Part shown: positions 1 to 5,730 of the stretch, piece by piece
Layout: each line of letters opens with the position of its first letter
Position numbering within the stretch: position 1 is the stretch's first letter
Origin: Eubacteriales Family XIII. Incertae Sedis bacterium
GTDB lineage: Bacteria > Bacillota > Clostridia > Peptostreptococcales > Anaerovoracaceae
DNA length: 7,544 nt
Assembly: GCA_031272745.1 (NCBI GenBank)
Contig: JAISTF010000006.1
Location: 1 to 7,544 of the forward strand
Reading direction: 5' to 3'
Notes under the pieces: generated by a model
Database searches by the model: none
Seen by the model: the letters and a program-made list of their open reading frames with translations, nothing else
What the model was told of the DNA's origin: nothing
Program-made: the position numbers and the translations under genes

Positions 1-312
1 CAGCGCCAGCAGCCGTTCGTACATCGGCGGGTCGATGAAGTCGTCCGCGTCGACACAGCCGATGTGCTCCCCCTGCGCCTCGGCGAGCCCGAGGTTGCGC
101 GCGGCGGCGGGCCGTTTGTTTTCCGTCAGTTCTATGGCGCGGACGCGCGGATCTTTTTCCGCGTAGGCGGCGAGGATCTTCGCGCTGCCGTCCGTGCTGC
201 CGTCGTCGACGCACAGCACTTCGAGGTCCGCGTACGTCTGCGCCAGCACGCTGTCCAAGCAGCGCGCAAGCGTGTGTTTGGCGTTGTAGACGGGGATGAT
301 GACGGTGATCAA
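1..312 (-). CDS. Family 2 glycosyltransferase, N-terminal part (runs off the window edge)
   Basis: Cytoplasmic GT-A fold enzyme that would transfer a sugar from a nucleotide-sugar donor to a growing glycan. Only the first 104 residues are present; the gene continues past position 1. Visible motifs are the N-terminal strand ITVIIPVYN (residues 2-10), the nucleotide-binding VDDGSTD (35-41) and the metal-binding D-A-D (88-90) followed by DF, the standard order for GT2. The start is TTG at 312-310. It is chosen because the family's first beta strand begins right after it, AGGGAG lies 5 nt upstream, and no other start fits. The TTG overlaps the TGA stop of the preceding gene (TTGA, 309-312), so it is the third gene of a leftward operon. 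Donor and acceptor sugars cannot be told from this part. The family call is secure. Confidence 0.93.
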   Translation of the reverse strand, partial: MITVIIPVYNAKHTLARCLDSVLAQTYADLEVLCVDDGSTDGSAKILAAYAEKDPRVRAIELTENKRPAAARNLGLAEAQGEHIGCVDADDFIDPPMYERLLAL

Positions 313-1793
313 CGGGACTCCCTCAGCAGCGACGCCAGCAGTTCCGCGAGCCGCGCGCCGTCGTCGCACGTCAGATCGCCGAGATGCCCGACGCGCAGCA
401 TCGTGTCCTTTTCCGCCCCGCCGTTCGGGTTGAGCCAGACGCCGTGTTCCTCGGAGAGGCGGCGGTAGATGTCGGCCGCGTTTCCGCGCGGGAAGAGAAG
501 CGGCGTGCAGGCGTTGGACAGCGGGTGGTCGGGGACGGCGACGGGCAGCCCTTCGGCGATGAGCTTTGCGAGGCGGGCGCGGAAGTCCTCGGCGAGCGCC
601 TTCGTCTTCGCGACCTGCGCCGCCGCGCCGCCGTCTTCCTCGATGCCGGCGAGCCGCTCGCGCAGCGCGAGGATCGTGCCGACCGCCGGCGTGAACGGCG
701 TCTGCCCGCGCACAGCGTCCTTTTCGGCTTCCGTGAAATCGAAGTAGAGCGAGAAGGGCGGAATCCGTTTTTCCGCGATGCGGCGGAAGAGCCGGTCCGA
801 CAGGATTACGGCCGACAGGCCCGGCGGTAGCGCGAGCGCTTTCTGCGCGCTGACGATGAACGCATCGATCCCGAGCGCCGAAAAGTCGAGCGGGTCCGCG
901 AGGAACGAGCTGATCGCGTCGACGACGAGGAACATGCCGCGCGCGCGGCAGGCTTCGGCATAGGCCGCGAGGTCGTACAGCCGCCCGACGGACGTCTCGT
1001 GGTGGTTGATGAGCAGGGCCGTGCGGGGGGCGTCCGGCAGCCCCGAAAGACCCGGCGGGCCGTCGTCCGGCGGGATCGCCGTATGGGGGATTCCGTGCAG
1101 CGCGGCGATCTCGGAGAAGCGGTGGCCGAAGCCGCCGCCGTCCACGACGAGCAGGGAATCGTCCGCGTCGAAGCAGCCCGCGACCACCGCTTCCATCGCG
1201 GCCGTGCCCGAGCCGGTCAGCAGGAAAACGTGCGCGTCCGCGGGCGCGCCGGCGAGCCGCTTGAGCCGCGTCGCGCAGTCTATGACGATTTCGGAAAACG
1301 CCGCCGTGCGAAAATACGGCAGCTGCCGCGCGAGGATTTTGCGCGTCTCGGGAAACATCTCGACGGGGCCGAGCGTGAAGAGCCGCGAGCCCTCGCGCCG
1401 GTCGACCGTGTCGAGCTTGCGCCGCAAATCCGTGCTTGAGACGCCTTCCGTGCGCGGCAGGTAGACCACCTCGCACCACTCGGACAAATCGTCGAAGACC
1501 CCTTCCCAATCGCTGCCGATCGCGAAGACGTCGACCTCGCAGCGCACGATGTCGTCCTGCTTCTGCCCGACGTATTCCTCGACGAGGATCTCGTCCGCGA
1601 GGCCGGACGCCCGCACGTTCTCGACGCGTTCGAGCAGGCTCTGCCGCACGCCCGCCTTGCCGCGCTCGCGGTCGAAGCGGTCGCTCGTCACGCCGACGAT
1701 CAAATGATCCCCGAGCGCTTTCGCGCGCTCAAGCAATCGCCGGTGGCCCTCATGGAAGAGGTCAAACGTTCCGTAGGTGATGACTTTCTTCAT
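309..1793 (-). CDS. Bifunctional TagD-like cytidylyltransferase / class V PLP aminotransferase fusion
   Basis: A 494-aa soluble two-domain enzyme. Residues 1 to about 128 form a glycerol-3-phosphate/ethanolamine-phosphate cytidylyltransferase-like domain: YGTFDLFHEGH (7-17) carries the HxGH signature, and RTEGVSSTDL (114-123) matches the family's RTEGISTT nucleotide-binding motif. After a short linker, residues about 138-494 form a fold-type I class V aminotransferase: LTGSGTAAMEA (192-202), HHETSVG (264-270), VVDAISS (290-296, with D292 for the PLP pyridine nitrogen), SAQKALALPPG (315-325, with K318 the predicted Schiff-base lysine), QTPFTPAV (364-371) and LRVGHLGD (466-473). Both halves look full length and intact. 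Together they suggest transamination of a small phosphorylated or phosphonate compound plus its activation with CMP for attachment to a surface glycan or lipid; the substrate is unknown. ATG at 1793-1791 overlaps the upstream TGA by 4 nt; an AGAGG is 13 nt away, so coupling is likely. The same frame stays open back to 2573, but that part antisense-free extension only shadows the upstream gene. Confidence 0.9.
   Translation of the reverse strand: MKKVITYGTFDLFHEGHRRLLERAKALGDHLIVGVTSDRFDRERGKAGVRQSLLERVENVRASGLADEILVEEYVGQKQDDIVRCEVDVFAIGSDWEGVFDDLSEWCEVVYLPRTEGVSSTDLRRKLDTVDRREGSRLFTLGPVEMFPETRKILARQLPYFRTAAFSEIVIDCATRLKRLAGAPADAHVFLLTGSGTAAMEAVVAGCFDADDSLLVVDGGGFGHRFSEIAALHGIPHTAIPPDDGPPGLSGLPDAPRTALLINHHETSVGRLYDLAAYAEACRARGMFLVVDAISSFLADPLDFSALGIDAFIVSAQKALALPPGLSAVILSDRLFRRIAEKRIPPFSLYFDFTEAEKDAVRGQTPFTPAVGTILALRERLAGIEEDGGAAAQVAKTKALAEDFRARLAKLIAEGLPVAVPDHPLSNACTPLLFPRGNAADIYRRLSEEHGVWLNPNGGAEKDTMLRVGHLGDLTCDDGARLAELLASLLRESR
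318..323 (-). promoter_or_regulatory. Ribosome binding site deciding a TTG start
   Basis: On the minus strand AGGGAG (323 to 318) is followed by 5 nt and then the TTG at 312. It lies inside the last codons of the upstream gene and supports the non-ATG start of the partial glycosyltransferase. Confidence 0.65.
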
Positions 1794-2737
1794 GCGTCGA
1801 GAAAATCCTCTACAAGAAACCGCGGCCGCGCCTTCGTCTCCAGATAGATCTTGCCGATGTACTCGCCGATGACGCCGATGGCCAAAAGCTGCAGGCCGCC
1901 GAGTGCCCAGATCGACACGACAGTCGACGCCCAGCCGGGCACCGTCAGGCCGAGGAAATACTGCACGATGAAGACGACGGCGACGACGATGGCGATGAGG
2001 AAGATCACGACGCCGAGGTTCGTGATGAAGCGGATGGGCTTCACGGACAGCGACGTGATGCCCTCGACCGCGAAGGCAAACATCTTGCGGAAGGGGTATT
2101 TGCTCTCGCCCGCGAAACGCTCGCCGCGCTCGTACTCGACGGTCGCGGACGGAAAGCCCACGAGCGGCACCATGCCGCGCAGGAAGAGGTTCACTTCTTT
2201 GAATTCGGCGAGGCCGTCGAGCGCCCGCCGGCTCAGGAGCCGGTAATCCGCGTGGTTGTAGACGGACTCGACGCCGAGCCGCGAGAGCAGCCGGTAATAG
2301 GCGAGCGCCGTGCTGCGCTTGAAGGCCGTGTCCTTTTCGCGGCTCGACCGCACGCCATAGACGACGTCGAAGCCTTCCGCAAATTTCGCGAGCATCGCGT
2401 CCACCGCCTCGATGTCGTCCTGCAGATCCGCGTCCATCGAGATCGTGACGTCGCAGCCGTCCTTCACGGTCATGAGCCCCGCGAGCAGCGCGTTTTGGTG
2501 GCCGCGGTTGCGGCTCAGGTTCACGCCCGAAAACACGGGGTCCTCTTCGTGCAGGGCGCGGATGATCTCCCACGTCCGATCCTTCGACCCGTCGTTCACG
2601 AAGCAGATGCGGCTGTCGGCCGAAACCGTCCCCGCCTCCGCGAGCGCGCGCATTTTCGCGCGCAGCCGCTTTGCCGTTTCCGGCAGCACTTCCTCTTCGT
2701 TATAGCATGGTACGACGATATACAATCTTGCGCTCAT
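1790..2737 (-). CDS. GtrB/DPM1-like polyprenyl-phosphate glycosyltransferase
   Basis: A 315-aa GT2 enzyme of the dolichol-phosphate mannosyltransferase/bactoprenol glucosyltransferase type, expected to move a sugar from a nucleotide donor to undecaprenyl phosphate at the inner face of the membrane. The catalytic domain has VVPCYNEEE (8-16), VNDGSKDRT (47-55), SRNRGHQNALLAG (75-87) and the metal/nucleotide motif DADLQDD (102-108), then FLRGM (185-189) and the ERFAGESKYPF segment (206-216) usual in this family. Two membrane spans follow (about 238-262 and 272-296), ending in GEYIGKIYLE (291-300), the classic GtrB tail. Length is normal for the family. ATG at 2737-2735 lies at the edge of a palindromic promoter with no room for a Shine-Dalgarno sequence, so the message is probably leaderless. 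First gene of the leftward unit. The sugar (glucose, mannose, galactose or other) is not readable. No GtrA-type flippase is seen beside it. Confidence 0.94.
   Translation of the reverse strand: MSARLYIVVPCYNEEEVLPETAKRLRAKMRALAEAGTVSADSRICFVNDGSKDRTWEIIRALHEEDPVFSGVNLSRNRGHQNALLAGLMTVKDGCDVTISMDADLQDDIEAVDAMLAKFAEGFDVVYGVRSSREKDTAFKRSTALAYYRLLSRLGVESVYNHADYRLLSRRALDGLAEFKEVNLFLRGMVPLVGFPSATVEYERGERFAGESKYPFRKMFAFAVEGITSLSVKPIRFITNLGVVIFLIAIVVAVVFIVQYFLGLTVPGWASTVVSIWALGGLQLLAIGVIGEYIGKIYLETKARPRFLVEDFLDA
2700..2709 (+). repeat. 10-bp direct copy of the right half of the palindrome
   Basis: TTATAGCATG occurs here and again at 2745-2754, 45 bp apart. This copy lies in the GtrB-like gene, where the minus strand encodes the conserved P-C-Y-N of the first motif. 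It may be chance, forced in part by the protein motif, but it uses the AT-ended TAT codon in a gene that is otherwise strongly GC-ended. Confidence 0.5.
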
Positions 2738-2745
2738 GCTATAAT
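2737..2745 (+). promoter_or_regulatory. Extended -10 promoter, rightward (leaderless)
   Basis: TGC-TATAAT: an extended TGn (2737-2739) directly before a consensus -10 hexamer (2740-2745). Six bases separate it from the ATG at 2752, so transcription should begin on or next to the A of the start codon. No good -35 hexamer is seen about 17 bp upstream (positions 2717-2722 read GATATA), as is acceptable for extended -10 promoters. Confidence 0.75.
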
Positions 2746-2752
2746 TATAGCA
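2744..2752 (-). promoter_or_regulatory. Extended -10 promoter, leftward (leaderless)
   Basis: Mirror image of the rightward promoter: on the minus strand TGC (2752-2750) precedes TATAAT (2749-2744), with six bases before the ATG at 2737. No recognisable -35 box is seen in the facing coding sequence (2767-2772 reads CCAAAC on the minus strand). It would drive the GtrB-like gene and the coupled genes behind it. Confidence 0.75.
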
Positions 2753-4182
2753 TGAACTACAAAGCCGTTTGGAACCAGATTCTCGCCGTCCTTCCGTTCC
2801 TCGCTTTCTTCGTCGCGTTCTACGCGCTGCTGCTGCCGATCGAGCTGCGCGGCGCCTCGGACGACACGGCGCACCTTGACGCGATCCGGAACATGGGCGT
2901 GCTCGACTGGGTGCGGATGCGCGCGGAGGAGTGGCAGCCGCGCCTGTTCTCCGACACGCTCTTCGCGGGCTTCCTGTTCCGCCTGCCGCTGTGGAAGGTC
3001 TGCAACGCGGCCGTCATGACGGTCCTGCTCGGCGTCGTCTCGCTGTGGGCGCGCACCGGCACGGGGCTCGACGGCGCGAAGGGCCCGAACGCGCGCGCGA
3101 AGGCCGCGCTCGGCGCGCTCGCCTGCCTGCTGCTCTTTCTCGTCTTCCCGAACGTCATCACGTCCGGCGCCGTCTGGTTCACGGGCTCCTTCTACTACCT
3201 GTGGCCCGTGTGCGCGATGCTGATCGGCCTGCTGCCATTCGGCTACCATCTCTACGAAAAGGGCCCGCTGCTCAAGGCCGGCTGGCTGCCCCTGTGCTTT
3301 CTCGGCAGCCTCTGCGCGGCCTTCACGGAGCAGACGGCGGCCGTGCAGATCGGCGTGGCCGTGCTCATCCTCGCGTACGGCCTGCGGCGCAAACGCCGTC
3401 CGCCGGCGGTCCTCTGGGCGCAGTTCGCGCTCATGCTTGTGGTCTGCGCGGCGTTTTTCTACGGCGACTTCACGTCCCCGCGCGTCCTGCTGAAGGAGGA
3501 GCTCGCGCTCTTCCCCGCGTTCGCGGACTTCTCGCTGCCCGACAAACTGATGCTCGGCGTGAACGTCTACGACACGCACCTGCTGCACAGCTCGAACATC
3601 CTCTTCCTCGTACTCGCCGTGCTCGCGGCCCTGCTCTGCTTCCGGCGCGCGCGCGGCGTCTTCCGCTTCGGCGGCCTCTTCGCGGTGGCCTGGGCCCTCG
3701 CGCACGCGCTGCCCCTGCGCTTCTGGGTCTACACGGAAATGTCCGCGGGCATGCTCGGCCGCCCGTCCGCGCTCCCCTTCGGCATGGACTCCTTCCTCGA
3801 TTTTTTGAATAACACGCCGCCGATGGACGGCGGTCTCGAAGCCGGACCGCTGTCGCTGGCGGTGCTGTCGCTCGTCTGCGTCCTGTCGGTTTTTGTGCCG
3901 CTCCTCTTTGCCTTTCCCGACCACCGTGACCGCGTCCTCGCGTGCGTGCTGTACCTCGCGTCGTTCCTGAGCGGCATCCTCATCGGCTTCTCCGCGACCG
4001 TGTGGGCGTCGGAAAGCCGCCCGTTTTTCCTGTCGAACGTGTTGCTTCTGATCGTGATTCTGATGTTGATCCGGAGCACAAAAATCAAAATAGCCCCCGT
4101 CGCTGCGCTGTGTGCGTTTGCCGTCTACGCTTGGTGGCTGTACCATACCACGTTTGCGACGAACGTCTACTGGTGGTACTGA
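2752..4182 (+). CDS. Multispanning membrane protein, DUF6056/GtrII-like, probable GT-C glycosyltransferase
   Basis: A 476-aa integral membrane protein with about 12-13 hydrophobic segments (for example 11-30, 85-99, 117-134, 149-164, 197-211, 221-236, 282-297, 366-386, 396-412, 427-440, 447-463). After the first span comes the acidic SDD (36-38), where GT-C enzymes carry their catalytic/metal acidic residues in the first external loop. The stretch TGSFYYLWP (144-152) and TEQTA (192-196) resemble conserved loops of the DUF6056 family found in surface-polysaccharide loci. The likely role is transfer of a sugar from a polyprenyl-phosphate donor to a glycan outside the membrane; acceptor and donor are unknown. 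ATG at 2752 is chosen because the first span follows naturally and the palindromic promoter ends on it; an in-frame extension upstream would run through the opposite gene. No Shine-Dalgarno sequence is present. The family assignment is from memory of motifs, so moderately sure; a membrane protein beyond doubt. Confidence 0.85.
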   Translation: MNYKAVWNQILAVLPFLAFFVAFYALLLPIELRGASDDTAHLDAIRNMGVLDWVRMRAEEWQPRLFSDTLFAGFLFRLPLWKVCNAAVMTVLLGVVSLWARTGTGLDGAKGPNARAKAALGALACLLLFLVFPNVITSGAVWFTGSFYYLWPVCAMLIGLLPFGYHLYEKGPLLKAGWLPLCFLGSLCAAFTEQTAAVQIGVAVLILAYGLRRKRRPPAVLWAQFALMLVVCAAFFYGDFTSPRVLLKEELALFPAFADFSLPDKLMLGVNVYDTHLLHSSNILFLVLAVLAALLCFRRARGVFRFGGLFAVAWALAHALPLRFWVYTEMSAGMLGRPSALPFGMDSFLDFLNNTPPMDGGLEAGPLSLAVLSLVCVLSVFVPLLFAFPDHRDRVLACVLYLASFLSGILIGFSATVWASESRPFFLSNVLLLIVILMLIRSTKIKIAPVAALCAFAVYAWWLYHTTFATNVYWWY

Positions 4183-4184
4183 GG
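4181..4184 (+). promoter_or_regulatory. Ribosome binding site of the GT39-like gene
   Basis: GAGG overlaps the TGA stop of the upstream gene and stands 6 nt before the ATG at 4191. It supports this start over the much longer open frame reaching back to 3942 and contrasts with the leaderless-type starts at 2752 and 5731. Confidence 0.6.
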
Positions 4185-4190
4185 CGGCGG

Positions 4191-5714
4191 ATGGCGCAGA
4201 CGGGCGAAACAAAGGGCGTATCCGGGGGACTCGTGAGAACGGTCGGCGTCCTTTCGCTCTGCCTCGGAGGATGGCTCGCGGTTGTCGGCGTGATGCGGGA
4301 ATGGCAGGTTTTTCGCGAAGGGATGGTTTCTGCCTTTATCGTCATCATGGTCGCCGGAATTTGCGCCGTCGTTTTCGGACGGCGGCTTCTGCCGGGCCTC
4401 GCCGCGTGGGCGCGAGCGCATTTTGCCGTTCTGGCGGTCTGTATTTTTGCGCTCGGCCTCGTCGCGCGCCTTGCGTTTCTCGCGCTCGAATACGCGCCCG
4501 TGAGCGACCCCGCCGATTTTCTGAGGCGCGCGCTCACGTTTGCGGACACAGGCGGCGAGACCGTCGGGGATGGCCTCTTTGTCGCGATGTTCCCGCATCT
4601 ATACGGATATTCCTGTCTGCTCGGCGCGGCGTTCCGCGTCTTTGGCGCGACGGGCGGCATCGTGGCGCTCAATACGCTGCTTGACGTCGCGTCCGTCCTT
4701 TTGCTCTGCCATCTCGTGCGCCGGATCTCGGGAAGCCGTAGGCTTGCTGTTCTCACGGCGGCTGTCTGGTGGATCAGCCCCTACAACATTGTGTTCTGCG
4801 CGGTCAGCCTGCCGCCGGTTGCGGTCAACGCCGCTTTTCTCACTGTGCTCGCGCTATTGAGCCATCTGTTCGGCTCTCTCGGCGATGTGAAAAAACTTCT
4901 GCCGTGGAGCGGCGCGACGGGGCTCGCGCTGTTCGCGTTCCACGTGCTGCGACCGTTCGGCGCGGTGGTGTTTGCCTGCGTGGGCGTGTATTTTCTGATC
5001 CTTGTGCTCCGGCGCCGCAGGGAAGGCGGGCGGAATCCCTTGCGCGGCTGCCTGTTGTCGCTTGCCGTCATGGCGGCCGTCTTCTTCAGCCTTGCCGCCT
5101 TCTGGCAGCAGCACGTTGCAGCGGAAACGGGATACCCTGTCAACGCGCATCCGCAGGGTTGGAATTTGTACATCGGGAGCAATTTTGATTCGGGCGGAAA
5201 CTGGAACCAGGAAGACAGCACGCACGCTCTTGGCGTGGTGGAGGAAGAGGGGGATGTCAGCGCGGCTTACCGGCGGTTGCAAGCGGAAGCTTTTGAGCGG
5301 TGGCGGGCGCTCGGCGCGTTCGGCGCCGCCGAATTGATCGTACGCAAATCCGTGATCCTCGGCGGCAGCCAGCGAAGCATGGTTTCTACGACGGCGGCCA
5401 TCTCCTATCCGTGGTTTGACCCGGAGATCGGGGCGGCGGAGCGCGCGCGCGTCGACGCACTGAAGGCCGTCTCGGGTGCGTACTGGTTTTTGCTCTTCGT
5501 CTTTGCGTTGCGTTTCTTCATAGGCCGGTTGCGTCGGACAGCGCCCGATTTTTCCGTCTTTCTCGCGGGCTTCACGGTCGTGCTGTTTTGCGCAAGCCTC
5601 GCGGTGGAGGTTTCATCGCGGTATTTCATGCCGTTCTTTCCCGCCTTCACGGTCTTTGCGGCGTTGGGCCTCTCGGCAGAACTGCGCGCCCCCCTGCGCC
5701 TGCCGCGGCGATGA
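4191..5714 (+). CDS. GT39/ArnT-like membrane glycosyltransferase (GT-C fold)
   Basis: A 507-aa multispanning protein of the dolichyl-phosphate-mannose:protein mannosyltransferase/ArnT superfamily, which takes a sugar from a polyprenyl-phosphate carrier and adds it to an acceptor on the outer face. Hydrophobic spans include about 17-34, 46-62, 78-97, 158-174, 186-204, 208-228, 241-271 and 285-304, with a further cluster after residue 415. Family marks: the acidic loop VSDPADF (104-110) after an early span, with D106 and D109 as candidate catalytic/metal residues; FPHLYGY (134-140), equivalent to the P-x-hydrophobic-Y loop; and an external segment WNLYIGSNFDSGGNWNQED (324-342), typical of bacterial GT39-like proteins; near the C-terminus SRYFMPFFPAF. 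It starts 8 nt after the previous stop, so the two are very likely co-transcribed and both may use a lipid-linked sugar such as the one made by the GtrB-like enzyme. Codons look more T-ended than in flanking genes. The superfamily is fairly sure; the substrate is unknown. Confidence 0.88.
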   Translation: MAQTGETKGVSGGLVRTVGVLSLCLGGWLAVVGVMREWQVFREGMVSAFIVIMVAGICAVVFGRRLLPGLAAWARAHFAVLAVCIFALGLVARLAFLALEYAPVSDPADFLRRALTFADTGGETVGDGLFVAMFPHLYGYSCLLGAAFRVFGATGGIVALNTLLDVASVLLLCHLVRRISGSRRLAVLTAAVWWISPYNIVFCAVSLPPVAVNAAFLTVLALLSHLFGSLGDVKKLLPWSGATGLALFAFHVLRPFGAVVFACVGVYFLILVLRRRREGGRNPLRGCLLSLAVMAAVFFSLAAFWQQHVAAETGYPVNAHPQGWNLYIGSNFDSGGNWNQEDSTHALGVVEEEGDVSAAYRRLQAEAFERWRALGAFGAAELIVRKSVILGGSQRSMVSTTAAISYPWFDPEIGAAERARVDALKAVSGAYWFLLFVFALRFFIGRLRRTAPDFSVFLAGFTVVLFCASLAVEVSSRYFMPFFPAFTVFAALGLSAELRAPLRLPRR

Positions 5715-5723
5715 TGGTATACT
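5715..5723 (+). promoter_or_regulatory. Extended -10 promoter in a 16-nt gap (leaderless)
   Basis: TGG-TATACT: extended TGn (5715-5717) directly after the TGA stop of the upstream gene, then a near-consensus -10 (5718-5723), then 7 nt and the ATG at 5731. Transcription would begin at or near the start codon. No -35 match is seen about 17 bp upstream (5695-5700 reads TGCGCC). It would give the last gene its own expression besides read-through. Confidence 0.6.
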
Positions 5724-5730
5724 ACGTTCC

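Larger units (their letters stand above)
2735..2754. promoter_or_regulatory. Perfect 20-bp palindrome holding a divergent promoter and both start codons
   Basis: The sequence CATGCTATAA/TTATAGCATG is an exact inverted repeat with no spacer. Its left CAT is the minus-strand ATG of the GtrB-like gene (2737-2735); its right ATG (2752-2754) starts the DUF6056-like gene. The centre carries two TATAAT boxes, on opposite strands, sharing the two central bases 2744-2745. This is AT-rich within a very GC-rich surrounding, and it is the only non-coding DNA between the two genes (2738-2751). It could also act as an operator for a dimeric regulator or form a short hairpin. The promoter reading is favoured by consensus -10 sequences and exact spacing to both ATGs. 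Confidence 0.85.

Noticed and set aside
1794..2573. Upstream extension of the bifunctional enzyme to a 754-aa open frame
   Set aside because: The added residues are Arg/Pro/Gly-rich with no domain and lie in another frame of the clearly real GtrB-like gene; the cytidylyltransferase domain starts naturally at the ATG at 1793.
1..2737. Whole leftward unit as a complete phosphonate biosynthesis cluster
   Set aside because: No PEP mutase or phosphonopyruvate decarboxylase is visible; only a possible activation step is present, so this is kept as a hypothesis for one enzyme only.
2735..2754. Palindrome as a transcription terminator or recombination site
   Set aside because: It lies at the 5' ends of two divergent genes, is AT-rich with a weak stem and no U-tract after it, and has a consensus promoter reading that explains every base.
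2931..3812. 293-aa plus-strand open frame inside the DUF6056-like gene
   Set aside because: Arg/Ala/Pro-rich frame-shifted reading of the real gene; no frameshift is needed since the real frame is intact throughout.
3942..4190. Long N-terminal extension of the GT39-like gene
   Set aside because: It overlaps the end of the upstream gene, contains no membrane span and is Arg-rich; GAGG 6 nt before the ATG at 4191 marks the better start.
2734..4212. 492-aa open frame on the minus strand opposite the DUF6056-like gene
   Set aside because: Composition is almost all Glu, Arg, Gln, His and Ala, as expected from the complement of a GC-rich membrane-protein gene; no motif, and it would cover the divergent promoter.
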